NCBI GenBank assembly: GCA_958298945.1
Contig: OY282610.1
Location: forward strand, 27,788,167-27,852,166
Source of the DNA: Atherix ibis
Taxonomy: Eukaryota > Arthropoda > Insecta > Diptera > Athericidae
Direction of reading: 5' to 3'
DNA length: 64,000 bases
Shown: positions 46,101-59,084 of the stretch, one piece after another
Layout: the number at the start of each line of letters is the position of its first letter
Numbering within the stretch: the stretch's first letter is position 1
The notes under the pieces: generated by a model
Told to the model about the DNA's origin: nothing
Database searches by the model: none
The model's input: the letters and a program-made list of their open reading frames with translations, nothing else
Position numbers and translations under genes: made by a program

Positions 46101-49100
46101 TCACGATTTGTGCCCAAAATCTTTGCATTTTCCGCTAAAGGCGGCAATTCTGGCGGAGTTCCTGGTTCTGAGCTATGAATTTCCATATCGGGTGGTTCTT
46201 TTTCAAAGACTTTTAATTCCAAATTATTAGATTCAGGAATATTAGCAACAGTGTCTACAGGAATACTAAATGAATCTGGCTTTGTCAAAACTTTATTTTT
46301 CGATCTGCTAATCTTGTCAACATTTAAAAGATTTATTAAACTATCAAGATAACCTTTATTCTCGTTGTTTAAAGGGGTTTTCTGTTTGCACAGCAACTTG
46401 ATTATATCACGACTGTCAACTACTGAAAGAGTCTTTTTTGAATTCTTGGCAATAAACTTTTTATACATTTTTTTAATTTTCTTTTCGATTCTACTATTTT
46501 TCTTAGATGTCGAAGACGTGGTCGAAGAAGAAGCTCCCGTTACTGAGGAGTGCTCTGACGATGTTGACGATGACGACGTCGACGATGATGAAGATGATGA
46601 TGTAGACCCTGTTGATGACGATGATGTGGAAGATGAAGATGATCCATGAGAATTGTTTGACAGATTTGATAAAGGTGATTTTTTTAAATTTTTCACGGAT
46701 AGGATAGGTAAATCAACAGATGAAAATGTAGACTTTATGACAGGAGCTTCTTCAATGAAATTCGGAGAACGAGACTCTGTTAAATGCAATCCTGCATCTT
46801 CTTTAACGCTTTGCATGAATTCTTCATATAATGTCTGCATGTTGAAAAGTGATGATGTTTTATTAGTATTGGCATTTGATTCCAGCAAAGACGAATTGTT
46901 TATGTACTCAGGTTGTGTTTGTATAACATTTGAAGTTAAAGAGTTTATAGACTTAAAGTTTATCCTTGGGTCCTTTTCAACACTCGTAAATGTTGAAATA
47001 AAGTCAGCAGGTGGACTGGGATTAACATAAATAGGGGTCCCCAATCCATCCTTTATACTATCATTAGTTGAATCTTCTGATTCATAACCTTCTAATAGAT
47101 TTCGTTTGGCTAATAAATTTATTTCTGTTTCTTGACCAGCTTCTTTACTTAATTCTTCCCCTACTTTAGCATACGATTTTGAATCCTTACAGGCAATATT
47201 ATATTTCATTGTTAATTCAGTTTGTGGTGAACTCGTTTTAGGTGCATGATGAGACTCAGATGTATAAGTTTCTTTTAACAATGTTTGTAGACTTGAATCT
47301 GGCTTCAATATTCGCTCTTTAGTATTTTTGACACTGTTATCATAATGGTTTGTTGATTTATCTGGTGCACTATAATTTTTGGCTTCCGTTTTCGCATCAT
47401 GTTCGTCTAGTCCAGATTGCTCTTCATTTTTGTATTTTTGATAATAGGAAGCATTAAACGAATAAGTTATCGTCGGCTGAGTTTTAGTATAACTTTACGA
47501 AAAAGAATTGCATATTAACCATTCATTTTGAACTTTTGAAATTATTTATACAATGAAGTATTGTTTACTAACCGGACTTCATAATTCTTCAGATTTTTCT
47601 TATGTCCACTTTTATTTCCGGGATAGCGCCGATCATCACTAAATTATTAATTTAAAAAAAATTATGCAAATTTGAATTCAATCAAAATTTAAATTAAGCA
47701 CCTCTCCCTAAGAGTAGGATTTCGTCTGTTTTGATAACTCCACTCTCGTTCTGAAAATGAAGAAGACGACTGACTTCTACTCTTATTTATAGAATCAGAT
47801 TCCTTAGATTTTTCCCAGCCAGTATCTTTGATTCGCGACCTATCGTCACTACGTTCAGAATCATTTCGCCTTGTATACTTTTGAGATGTGGATCTTTCTT
47901 CTGCAGATTTTATATGATCAAAAACTGAGTTTTTTTGGTATTTAGAATTTGAACTTTTATTATTTTCTTCAACATCCTGATAGGATTTGATAGCGTCCAA
48001 AGATGACGTGTAATTTTGCTGTGAAGAATCCTTTGATTGTGGTGGAATTTTCAAATCACGTATATGATGGATCATAGTTTCATCAAAACAAAAATATGGG
48101 AAAGGTCGGTCTGAACATACAAAAATAAGATTACTGTTTCTTCTAATTTATATATTTTAACATAAGTATCATTCATAACATAACTAACTATTTTACAGTC
48201 CATTCAACATCACACATACGCTGTTGTAATTTGAACATTTAAGCTAATTATAAGATTAAGTAATTAATTTTAAAATAAAATTATTAGAATAATCTTTATT
48301 GAAATATTTAAAGAGCTAAAATATGAATATGCTGAGATATTATTTCGTGAACTTAATTGAACAATTATTTAAATCTAGTGTACAGTGGTACCTTGACATA
48401 CGTGTGCCCCAACGTAAGAGTTTTTTGAGATACGAGCTGTCGAGCGAGCGATTTTTTGTTTTGAAATATCACACACACACGGTCGGCCACGATCACACAC
48501 ACACGGTCACACACGAACCGCGCATCACGCTTTCCCGCGTGAATCCCCCCGGCTACGATCAGGAGATACCTTAACGCAGACCATCATTTGCGAGAAGGCA
48601 CGAGCGATCTACGGAGATTTGCTGAAGCAAACCCCGCATACTTCCACGGGCGAGGCATCAGAAGACTCGTTTAAAGGCAGGCGGGGCTGATTTGAGAACT
48701 TTAAGAAAATGACCGGCATTCACTCCGTCGTTAGGCATGGTGAGGCAGCAAGTTCAGATGTAAAGGCAGCTGAGGATTACCTTATAACGTTTTCCGAACT
48801 GATAAAATCCAAAGGATATATCCCCCAGCCAGTCTTCAACTGTGACGAGACAGGGCTCTTCTGGAAAAGGATGCCGAATAGGACTTACATAACGGCAGAG
48901 GAGAAGACGATGCCAGGCCACAAACCCATGAAAGATAGATTCACTTTAGCACTGTGCGCCAATGCGAGTGGCGACTCCAAGATCAGGCCTCTGAATATGC
49001 TCGTATACCATTCGGAAACCCCAGAGCATTTAAATCACATAAGATTTTAAAAGAAAAACTGCTGGAGGAAAGTTATGTGGAGGGCAAACCCGAAGGCATG

Positions 49101-51583
49101 GGTCACCAGGCAGTTCTTTTTTGTGGGGTGGGTAAACCTGTGTTTTGGCCCTTCTGTTAAGAAATATCTACAGGAAAACAGCCTACCCGTGCAAGCCCTT
49201 CTCGTCCTCGACAATGCTCCTGCTCATCCACCGAACCTCGAAGATGACATCCTCGAAGAGTTCAAGTTTATAAAGGTTCTCTACCTACCACCCAACACCA
49301 CTACTATCCTGCAGCCCATAGATCGGCAGCTGATTTCTAATTTTAAGAAGCTATACATCAAGCATCTGTTTCGGCGCTGCGTTGAGGTGACGGAGAACAC
49401 AAACCTCACCCTTCGAGAATTGTGGAAGGGCCACTTTAATATCGTGATTTGCCTCAGAATTATTGATCAGGCGTGGCTGGGTTTTACAACAAGGACCTTG
49501 ACCTCTGCATGGAAGAAGCTGTAGCCGAAAGAACCTTCAAAGAATTCGAACCCGGTGTGTCAGTAGAGGAGGAGATTGTGTCTCTGGGGAAATTCATGGG
49601 TCTGGAGGAGAATGAGAGAGATGTGAACGAGCTCGTCGAGGACCACACCCAGGAACTGACGACCGAGGAGATACAAGAGTTACATTTACAGCAGCATACG
49701 GAGGTTCTGCAAGAAATGGGTTTCGAGGAGCCAGAGGAGAAGGAGGTTATTTCTACAATTTAGATAAAGGAGATCTTGGGAATGTGGGAGTTTCACAGTT
49801 CGTAAAAAAGAAACACCCAGAAAAAGTTGCAACTGATCGTGCATCGGAGCTATTTAATGACACTTGCCTAACTCATTTCCGGAACATTCTGAAAGGGAGG
49901 AAGAAACAAACCTACAGGTGAAACGGCCTACAGGTGAAAGTGAGAAAAGCGTGACGAAAAAGGGCAAAGACCAGTGAAGAGAAAAGCAGTGACGAAAATT
50001 AAGCGAAAGTAACACTTTATAAATCTAGTTTATTTCTTTACATTCTCTTTTATTATGTTTTTGTACAATATTTGTCATTTATAAATACATTTTTTCTTAT
50101 TCAAAAACACGTAACAAAAATAACTAGGGTGAGATTTTGGGGCCTGGAACGGATTAATGGCAGTTCAATTAATTTCAATGGGGAAATTTGCTTTGAGATA
50201 CGAGTAATTTGAAATACGAGCAAGGTTGCGGAACGAATTAAACTCGTATGCCGACGTACCACTGTATAAAAAAGACTTCATCAACAGTGTAAAATATTTT
50301 TATAAACTTTAATTCATGTTCATAAAAATTAATTGAAAATACTTACGATTTTTTCATCAAATATAAATTATATTAAAAATATACTTTACTCAGAATTGTA
50401 TTGTATGTTGATGAAGGAACCAAACTGTGATAGATCCCTCCATATTGGAATATACATGCATTCACTCCTCAAAAAAGCCTTATACACGGATGCAGTAAAT
50501 TGTATTTGACAAATAGTGTGTAGTAATAACTGACCTACATAAATATGAGATTATCATTATAAACATCAATAAGTATATACTACGTTCATATGTAAAAATT
50601 GAACTCATGTTTCTTATTTAGGATTTGATCGACCACGGTGTCAGAAAATCGACACTGATTTATTCATTGAGCCCAATATTAATTATCCATAGTTCTCACT
50701 GGCAAAGACTGAATTGCCCTAAGGTTCCACTCGTAACTGGATTGAGCGGTGAAATGATACTTATTATCTTATATATTATTTTTGTCGAGAAAAACTAGTT
50801 TTCTTTGTATAAACTGGTGCCATAACTCCGGTTGGAAAATGATGTTATCTTGATATGTAAGCATTTGTAATTAACTTGAGAAATTATGCGTTTTTATCTA
50901 TTGCAAGTATTTCCACAAACTCAAGCATACACGGTTCATTCATTCCCAATTCATTTGAATTCAACATTAACGCAGTAGTCACTCTATTATGAAATTCTAT
51001 AAACAAATTACCAAATTTGAACCAAATTCATACCTTGCTTACCATCATCCTTCTTCATTTGTTCGATTTCGTCTATGGTTATTTTAGCTCGCTCATGAGG
51101 AGTAGGTGCTTTTTTATCTTTCAAATGTTTCTTTACCTCGGTACGGACGAGATTCTTGATTTCCAATTGAATTTTCTTCTGATTCCCCCATGCCTTCAAC
51201 TTCTGTTTGGCCTTCTGTTTACTCAATACTGGTGTTATTGAATTCACTTTTGGTGATTCCTTCACTTTATTCTTATCATCATTATCAACACTACCTATTG
51301 AACTATTATTATTTCCGTATGCTGCCTCTTTATCTGTACTATCTGGGTCATCGGAAGAAATTTGCCTATTTGAATTTGTTTCTAAGCATTCCGAACTGGA
51401 ATTTTGCCCATTATTTGATACATTGTTTACAGATGGCAATGGTATATCATAATTGTCGATATTGATTTTTTTATCTTTTCCATCATCGAATGTAGGACCG
51501 CATTTCGATTTGCTCTTATCAAATATTTCCCCAAACAATAATGCAAAGTCCGATTGTAGTGCATTTTTCTCATTATCATTCAT
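43155..51583 (-). CDS. Large Ser/Arg/Asn-rich nuclear protein, about 1,747 aa
   Basis: Exons on the minus strand: 51583-51034 (or -51043), 48110-47702, 47638-47573, 47492-44802, 44742-44580, 44519-43155; all junctions keep one frame. From the N-terminus: a charged first exon ending in a basic helical stretch (KQKAKQKLKAWGNQKKIQLE), a short aromatic segment RPFPYFCFDETMIHHIRDLK, a long disordered region with a poly-Ser tract (about 46500-46645), an RS domain (about 45650-45900), a Tyr/Asn-rich part, then KKRVLFADGIPPG, and a Pro-run (PPPPPPPGSPPP) followed by an Asn/Ser/Pro-rich tail. RS and poly-Ser content suggest a nuclear RNA-processing or transcription role; I do not recognise the orthologue. 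The link between exon 1 and the rest spans a Tigger insertion and rests on phase only. The 3' end at 43155 may instead be a splice donor (AAAG|GTAACT). Confidence 0.75.
44675..44742 (-). other. Possible PP1-docking motif (RVxF) in the Ser/Arg-rich protein
   Basis: The start of exon 44742-44580 encodes LIAAKPKKRVLFADGIPPGK. KKRVLF fits the RVxF consensus used to bind protein phosphatase 1, preceded by basic residues as usual. Motif-level inference only. Confidence 0.35.
48383..50264 (+). mobile_element. Tigger/pogo transposon inside intron 1 of the Ser/Arg-rich gene
   Basis: Inverted ends CAGTGGTACCTTGACATACG / CGTATGCCGACGTACCACTG, flanked by TA. Frames give EKARAIYGDLLKQTPH, FNCDETGLFWKRMPNRTY (first Asp), FTLALCANASGDSKIRPL, VQALLVLDNAPAHPP (second), TTTILQPIDRQ (third). 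All three catalytic Asp codons remain, but a TGA replaces Trp before FENFKK and frameshifts lie near 49040 and 49470, so it is inactive. It is clearly GC-richer than everything around it, suggesting a younger arrival than the element at 34656. Confidence 0.92.
50884..51583 (-). CDS. Possible short alternative product of the same first exon
   Basis: Exon 51583-51034 can also splice to 50996-50884, where a TTTATAG acceptor opens a 37-codon frame in the right phase (FHNRVTTALMLNSNELGMNE... ending LAIDKNA and a stop). The result would be a protein of about 220 aa sharing its N-terminus with the large protein. It could be a separate gene, an alternative terminal exon or chance; open frames of this length are not rare in AT-rich DNA. 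Confidence 0.35.
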
Positions 51584-52914
51584 GGCTCTTCGATTACAAC
51601 AACAATTTTATATACAAAAACAATTTGATGCCTGCATTAATACTTAAATATTTTTACACTGCTGCAATTTAATATTAAATCATTCAGATGTTAAATTAAT
51701 AATTTCGTTTAATAATTGCTTTAATAAAAACATTGAAGTTATTCTTTTTTCACTTGAACCCAGCACTTCATATAATCGCTATTCTGAAAATAATTTTTTT
51801 TGTCTCAAATTGACAGTCGGAGTCGGAGTCATTTACAAGTGTTGCCGTACACGCACTATTTACGCATGCAAACTCAAATCATGTACCACTGCTACATTCC
51901 ATCTGTGAATACTTTTATGAATTTGTTATTACTCCACTGCACTGCGGAACAAAAATTACAAACCTTTTATTTTATAATAAATAATCTATTTCTAATAGAA
52001 TAGAACAAATTTTCTTTTGAAGAAATCATAAATACTTTGTAAATAAAAAACTATATAACTATTGCGGGAGATTATTTTCTGCAAACAATATTCAAAATAT
52101 AAGAACTGCTTTAAAACAAATAATCTATAAGAAAACTTGCAGATCTCGAAAGTTTTGAAATATTTCGAACTCTCGTATGCACACAGTCAATTAAAACGGG
52201 TTTGCTTATTAAAAATCGTAGCAGACTTTTCTGTTACCAAACCTTACGAAAGCTGTTTCGGTGTGAAATGAATGCGTCATAAAATCGAAAAGAAGAAGAT
52301 TCAAAATGTCGCCATAGAAGGCCGGGTTAAATAAATTAGCCTAAATACGTGGTTATTTTTTTAATTGACGGTCAAATTGTTTACATATTTTGAACTAGCA
52401 AATATTTCAATTATTTTTTCAATCATACGTAAATAAAGCAATCCCAATTGACTAATTTAAAATCCATATAATTATAATTATTTTAGAATGTGCTTTCTAA
52501 AACCAAATCAAAACAAACACTGTATGCATGTTTTTTTTTAATGTGATGCATTTGGACAAGATGACAAATGACAGGACAATCCTCATTAAATAATTTAATG
52601 CGCGTGAATACAACAATGTGAATAATATACAATTACTTTCAAGATTTTAATAATTACCTAAATGTCAATTCGTAAATACATATGACAATAAATTTTGATT
52701 TTGAAAGAATGTAATAAGAAAATGGAAGTGCTAAAAAAAACATTGTTTTGAAAAATCAATTCGTTAGCATATCGCTAGCTTTCAAGTTACTCGATTGTAA
52801 ATATGCGTTTTTTAGGCATGTGCCTCTGAATACATATCTGTAGTTCCTTGTAGTTTCATCAATTAATTTTGGAACATTTACATTTGAAATCATCTTGGAA
52901 ATTATTAAAACAAA
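51584..52914. other. Divergent intergenic region between two genes
   Basis: The 1.3 kb between the minus-strand gene starting at 51583 and the plus-strand ZAD gene starting at 52915 should hold both promoters. No canonical TATA box stands out. No coding frame is supported. The last 110 bp are also present upstream of the orphan exon at 60475. Confidence 0.5.
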
Positions 52915-54278
52915 ATGAATATTTGTAGAATTTGTATGGCAACGGCAAACAACCTTATTTCTATAGTAAGTCATTATGATGATTGTGCTGAGAAAGGCGA
53001 TGCACAGGATAGATTTGAGGACTGTTTCGGAATTAAGGTATAAATTTTTTTTAGAGATTTCATTTGAAAAATTGAATTAATGAGTTGTTAACGTTGATAT
53101 TTGAATATAAATAATAAAAATGCAAATAAAACAAAATAATTTTATTTTCAGGTGGATGCTTTTCCGGATTACCAGAAAATCTGTATTGACTGTGATGCTC
53201 AACTAACATACTTTTATAAATTCAAGAGACAAGCCATTAAAACCCATGATCATTTAAAACATCAACTGGAAAATAAACCAAATGCTATCGAATTAACTAA
53301 ACAAATATCGCATAATATTAACGAAACCGCGAATGATAAAAATTTCCCATTCACATTATTTGCTGTTGAATGCCTTAATGAAGACAAAGATGACATGCAA
53401 ATAAAGGAGGAGATAACAGAACACTTATCCGACAATGGTGAATCGGATAAAACCGACGAAGCAGAGTATTTTGATATTGATTGGCAAAATCGCCAAGATA
53501 TTAAATCCGATGCAAAAATTAAAAAGTATAAATATCAATGTGAACAATGTCATCGATCGTTCCGGAACATAACTACATACACAGCGCATACAAATGTACA
53601 TAAGGGATTACCAGCGTATAAGTAAAGATTTTGTTTTTAGATTCAACTTAAATAATTATCATAAATTTCTTATATGTAATCAGCGTTTAATATATAATTG
53701 ATTATTTTTGCATTATTTCAGATGTGATATATGTGATAAAAATTTTAAATTTAGAGTAAACTATGAATATCACATGAAGAATCATTATAATAGTAGAGAA
53801 TTCCAGTGTAAAGTGTGTGATAAAAGATTCCTTTGCCAATGGGACTTGAAAATTCATCTTCGGGTGCATGATAATATTAGACCGTATGTTTGTGACTTGT
53901 GTGGTAGGCCTTCATTTACATTTTTAAAAAATTTCTATATGAAACAAATATTTACCTTATCACTTAATAATTTATTTAAGGTAAAGGATTCCGAGTACGT
54001 AGCCATATGACCGATCATAGAGAGACTCATAATGAAAAAAATACATATGAGTGTCCGATCTGCTTGCAAAAGTACAAAACAAAAGCCACCCTACGTTTAC
54101 ATGTAGCATCAATTCACGTCAAAGCTAATGTATATATATGTCAGCATTGTAAACGAACGTTTAATAGGAAATACCATTTGGATGTAATAATTTTAATACG
54201 ATACTTATAATATGTAATTAATGTTTCTTTTATATCGTTGGATAGGTTCATTTAAAAACACACGAAAAGGGAAAATAG
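52915..54278 (+). CDS. ZAD-type C2H2 zinc-finger transcription factor, 336 aa
   Basis: Five exons: 52915-53037, 53152-53621, 53722-53903, 53981-54183, 54246-54278, all in frame. The N-terminus is a zinc-finger-associated domain (ZAD, a dimerisation module of insect zinc-finger proteins): CRIC at residues 4-7 and CIDC at 52-55. An acidic linker follows (EDKDDMQIKEEITEH), then six C2H2 fingers starting CEQCHRSF, CDICDKNF, CKVCDKRF, CDLCGKGF, CPICLQKY, CQHCKRTF; fingers 4 and 6 are split by introns. Every finger keeps both Cys and both His. Expected to be a nuclear DNA-binding regulator; the orthologue cannot be named because this family turns over fast. A possible 3' UTR intron (54309 to about 54877) precedes AATAAA at 54968. 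Confidence 0.92.
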
Positions 54279-54967
54279 TTGACGTTGAAGAATGCTTGGT
54301 ATCAAAGGTAATTGAACTACTATGAAACAAATATCATATTTTTCCATCATGACATTTTAACGTAAAGCCATTCACTTTATTATATATCTTAAATGTATTT
54401 TTAAACTCAAATAATGTTTGCAGCACTTCTATTTAAATAGAGAAAAAAAATATTCATTTATACACGTATAAAATTAATATACTAAAAAGATTCACCAATA
54501 TCAATAAATATAAAAGAATGGATTTGCAAAATATGATTTTTGAAATTGATTTGTATTAACAAACAAGATCGTTAATACTACAAACGAACGCTGATTGCAA
54601 TCGTTATCAATTAAAATTTTTGAAACTTCGGGTATATTTTCCACAAGTTGGTTTTTAAAAATGCTTGTTTACAAATTCACTACGTGAAAATGTTGGTTCT
54701 TAATTGAAAGTATCTATTTTTAAATCTATTGTAAGCAGATTTAAGCTGAATATTCTATAAATCTATTTATCCGTTTTATTTAACCCAAAATTTTATATTT
54801 TTAATTTATTCTCAATCAAATACATGCTTTTTTAATTTTTCTTTTATAAAAATATTATTTTTTCTTTAAATTTCTAGATCATTTATCCAGTGTGGAGTAT
54901 GTCATCAACTTATGGTCGCAATATTGAATATGTGTACATCCGATGATTCAAACAAATTAATTCTGTA

Positions 54968-54973
54968 AATAAA
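54968..54973 (+). terminator. Candidate polyadenylation signal of the ZAD gene
   Basis: AATAAA about 690 bp after the stop. It would be reached either by a long 3' UTR or through a 3' UTR intron (donor CAAAG|GTAATT at 54308, acceptor TTTCTAG at 54877). Confidence 0.35.
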
Positions 54974-54979
54974 AAATAA

Positions 54980-56784
54980 AAAAATTAAAATCGATAAACT
55001 CACTTGCATATGTTATATTTATTGTACAATATTTCTCACATTTGAAAGGATCTTCCCAAAAGTATGCTGAAGCCTATCAGAGGATTAAGGATTTTCTCCA
55101 ATTCGAAGATTACATATCTTTTCCTCTTTGTCTACGAACAGTTATTAAACGTATCCAGTCAGCTTTTTTTCGTTTGTTCATGCATATTTAATAGTTTTTA
55201 GATGCCTTTTCTCTTTTTTTGTTGAGCATATTCGAAAAGTAAACCTACATGAAAAAAAAATCGAATTTTCTACTAGACAATATACTTAAAGAAAAGAGGG
55301 AAATATTAAATAATTATAATGATAGTTTCATTTTTCATTAATAATACTTACGTATATTTGAACATTGTATAATGTTGCCTTAGAACATTCTGATTACAAT
55401 ATTCGCATTCCTTTGCGTTCGTTTCCACAACGGGTTTGCTGTTAAACTATAAGTAGCTAATTTCAGTCAGCTATCCTGCAGGTAAGATGTTGCAATTAAT
55501 TAACACTAAAAATCAATATTTCGGCTGGAAATATAAATATCGAGCTTTGTTCTCTTAAGAATTGTTATTCGATATATTCCCTTTTTGGTCAAGAGCTGTT
55601 AAATAATTTGATCAATTCCTTCATTTGATACATATAATCATTAGAATCTAATATAAGGATAAAGCAAGTTGTAATATGGTCATTTTCGAATTAAGGAAAT
55701 ACAAAATGAATCTCTAGTATTAATAATCGAATAATTAAGGTATTCATTTTGAACAAGAGTTTGCTGAATATTAATTATTATTAATTTTGAATAAGAAGAT
55801 TGAATATATTGTGTAATAGAAATAGTTATACTTCAGATAAGCTTCTACTAATTTCAATATCATTGATTTTGTACGGATTCCCTAAAATTTTTATCTAGAA
55901 TCGTAATTTTACGAAAGACTCCACTTAGAGAAGAGCTGATTTTAAAATAAGAATTATAGATTATTTATTTTGTGGTTTGGAAAATACAATTGAGTCATTT
56001 AACAGTTGCCAAAAATATATCCAATTCAATATGGTATTTTTTAGTTTAAGATTTGCCTTTTTATATTATGGATAGTTTATCCATCAAACAATGCCATTTT
56101 GAATTGCATATATACTTTTTTAAAATTTGGTGTATCTCCCGTAGCCACATTTCGCACAAAATTTTCTTCAGCGATAACGCACATTTGCAATAAGCAAAAT
56201 TCCTTTATATGAAACACTAAAAACCAACAAGTGATTGTGGAGAAGCAATTGTAACCGTAAAAACGATTGTTTGGTGTAAAGATATCTTTGGCCCGTGTTT
56301 TTTTTTTAAATGAAGAAGGAGAAAAGTTTTCGTTAAGATCTTGAATATTTTACTCTTGGACCTATGTATATCCGTCCAGGAATGGACGAATTAGAGCCCA
56401 AAATGTGCGTAAGTCATTAAAAATTACTTATAAAAAATCAAGTCTTGCAAAAAGCCTCGTGAAGCCTATATAACTGGTTTTATATTTTATGTGTAAGCAC
56501 TATAATGAAATGAAACTACTTTCCGCCACAAATTCAACATAATATTTGTATATGATTGTAAAGAACACTTTTATTTATAGTTAAACATTTCATTGGTAAT
56601 TAATAACAAAACTTATTAATTTTAATCAGCAAAAAAAAAAAAAAAAATAGACGAAAAAAAGAAAATGTCGGATTTAAATTGATTTATTTCGAAGAGATTT
56701 ATTTACTTGATGATTATTATAATTTATTAATCAAAATGGCAAATAAAATTGAAAATAAATATGAAAACTCTTCAAGAACAACAT
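54980..56784. other. AT-rich spacer, no gene recognised
   Basis: Only short chance frames and no repeat unit I can support. Confidence 0.5.
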
Positions 56785-57346
56785 ATAGGGTAGACCATAT
56801 AAAAGTTCCATTTTAAAATGGTGGACCATTTAAAAACTAGTGTATATTTTTTTAAATTTCCAGTTTGATTAGAAAGATTGAATCTTGAAATTTAATAATG
56901 AAATACAATATCATTCCCAGAAAACTGGGAAATATTAAGAACTTTCGAAAACCGGATAATCAGCCGAAATTTTGATATCAATTGGCCGCCTTGGAGCTGT
57001 GATTTGAGCCTGTTGGATTATTTTCTGTAGGGAGCCGTCAAGGATAAATGTTACGCAAGCTTTCCAGAGACAATTGCGGCCTTGAAACACGAAATCAAAG
57101 TTGCCATTAAAGAGATACAGGATCAGACAATCGAAAATGTACTGAAAAATTTGGGTCGAGCGAATGGGGTACTCTAAGGCCAGCCGTGGCAGTCATTTAA
57201 ATAATGTTGTATTTCATTCTTAAATTTCAAGGTTCAGTCTTTTTAATAAAACCGGAAGTTTAAAAAAAAATATACACTCGTTTTTTTTTATTTACTTTTT
57301 AAATTGCAACTTTTAAATTTGCACCACATATATGGTCCATCCTATA
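56785..57346 (+). mobile_element. rosa-like mariner relic, second subgroup
   Basis: Ends are imperfect inverted repeats (ATAGGGTAGACCATATAAAA at the left; GGTCCATCCTATATA at the right). The + strand reads NRIISRNFDINWPPWSCDLS, LLDYFL then a stop in place of Trp, GAVKDKCYASFPETIAALKH and EIKVAIKEIQDQTIENVLKN: the C-terminal third of a rosa-type transposase. It differs from the copies at 13747 and 59085. The N-terminal two thirds are absent. Confidence 0.75.
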
Positions 57347-59084
57347 TAATCATTAAAAGAGAAATATGAAAAGTAAACTTTTTTTTAAAAATTATTATTA
57401 ATTAAACTTGCTTTTTAAAAAAAATATATATATTATAATTGTAAAAATGAATAAGTCTAACTATAAAACAATAAATATTGATTAAATATATTTTTTTTAT
57501 GTAAAAAATAATTCAGGTGTGAGTGAGTGAAATTTAATAAAATTAAAAAAAAAAAAAAAAACAAACAAAATATTCAGCAAAACACAACAATTTTCTGAAA
57601 TTATTTATTTTTATTTAATTTTTCTCTGTTTCTGCAATAAAATTTTCTACACGATTATTTGTATAAATAAAATTATTTTATAAAACTTTAAACTCCACAT
57701 ATTATATAAAATATTTTTGAAGAGCAAAAATCATGTGTTAATTAAAAACTGGCAAAAATTTCATTAATATTAATAAATTTCTTGTTTGAATTCCACTTTA
57801 ATATTTATTACGAATAATATATATGTATTTATTTAAATATATGTATGCGAAATAGATCTTTTTGTTTTTAATTAATAAATAATCAAAATTCTTGTGCAAG
57901 AGAAAATTTACATCACAAGAAGAAGCTAGCTTTTTAAAAGTGGATCAATTTTTCTTTAAATTTTCATTTTCTAATTTATCAATAATTTAATTTGGATTTA
58001 TCAAATTTCACAAAGCAAAAAGAAATTTGTTTTTTTTCTTGTTGTTTTCTATGTTAATCTCATATTATTTAAATTAAAAGCAATGATAGCCAGCCATCTA
58101 TTTTTCTGTAATGAAACATTGTTTTTGGAAAAATAATTTCGTATTTAAATTTAAATGTATCTTGATTTATATATAATTAAAATTAAAAGAAAAAACAGAA
58201 CTGGATTTTATTTTATTTAGCATCGATTATAATTTCGCAATAAATAAATCGAGTGTAATTTTCTTTTGTATATATTTTTTAAAAAATATTTACCAACGTT
58301 ATGATGATCATTAGCGTTATGTGATATTATGATAAATTAATTTATTTAAAATTATATTTTATTAACATATAATTATTTTTTTTGTGTGACTTATTAAATA
58401 TTCCAACTGAAATATTTTTCAAATTATTTTACAAAATAGTAAAGCTATTTATTTTTTTCTTTAAAATTATTTGTAAATCAATTAATTAATTTTTCATTCA
58501 ATTGAATTTACTTAAAAATTTTACTTCTTATTCAAAGAGTTGATTAATTTTTACTGTTTGATATATTTTTTTTAAATTTTAATTTTAATATTTATTCAAA
58601 TATTGTCTCTCTTTGAATTATATATATATTTATTATGCATTAAATATTAATTGATATATGGTAATTATTGTATCCATTTTTCTTGCTCGCATTTTATATA
58701 TTTTATTATACATATATGTGTGTATGTATGTGGATAAGACCAATAACACGAATAATTTAAAATATTTACAATATATTCAAAAGTTACTATTTATTAATCT
58801 GAAACGATTAGAATTGTTTATTTTAGTTTTCTTAAATTCTAAATAAATTTTTCAAATTAACTTAAATAACATACAGAAACGTTACTACTACTAATGAAAT
58901 TTGTTCGTTTTAAATTTTTGTTTTAAAAGAAAAAAAATTACAAAAAAATATAAAAACGATAATGTTAAAAAAATTTAAAAGTAAAGTAGAATAAAATCGT
59001 ATGTTCCATTGAATTATTATTCGAATTAAACTAAGACCAGAGTCCCACATAGATATTGACGTTAAGATTCATGAATCGTGATAA
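57347..59084. other. AT-rich spacer, no gene recognised
   Basis: Very AT-rich with long A and T runs. Nothing supported. Confidence 0.5.

Noticed and set aside
46365..47030. Plus-strand frames rich in Asp and Val opposite the Ser tract
   Set aside because: They are antisense shadows of the poly-Ser and acidic coding sequence of the minus-strand gene.
52756..52974. Minus-strand frame over the start of the ZAD gene
   Set aside because: Overlaps the well-supported ZAD exon 1 in antisense and has no features of its own.
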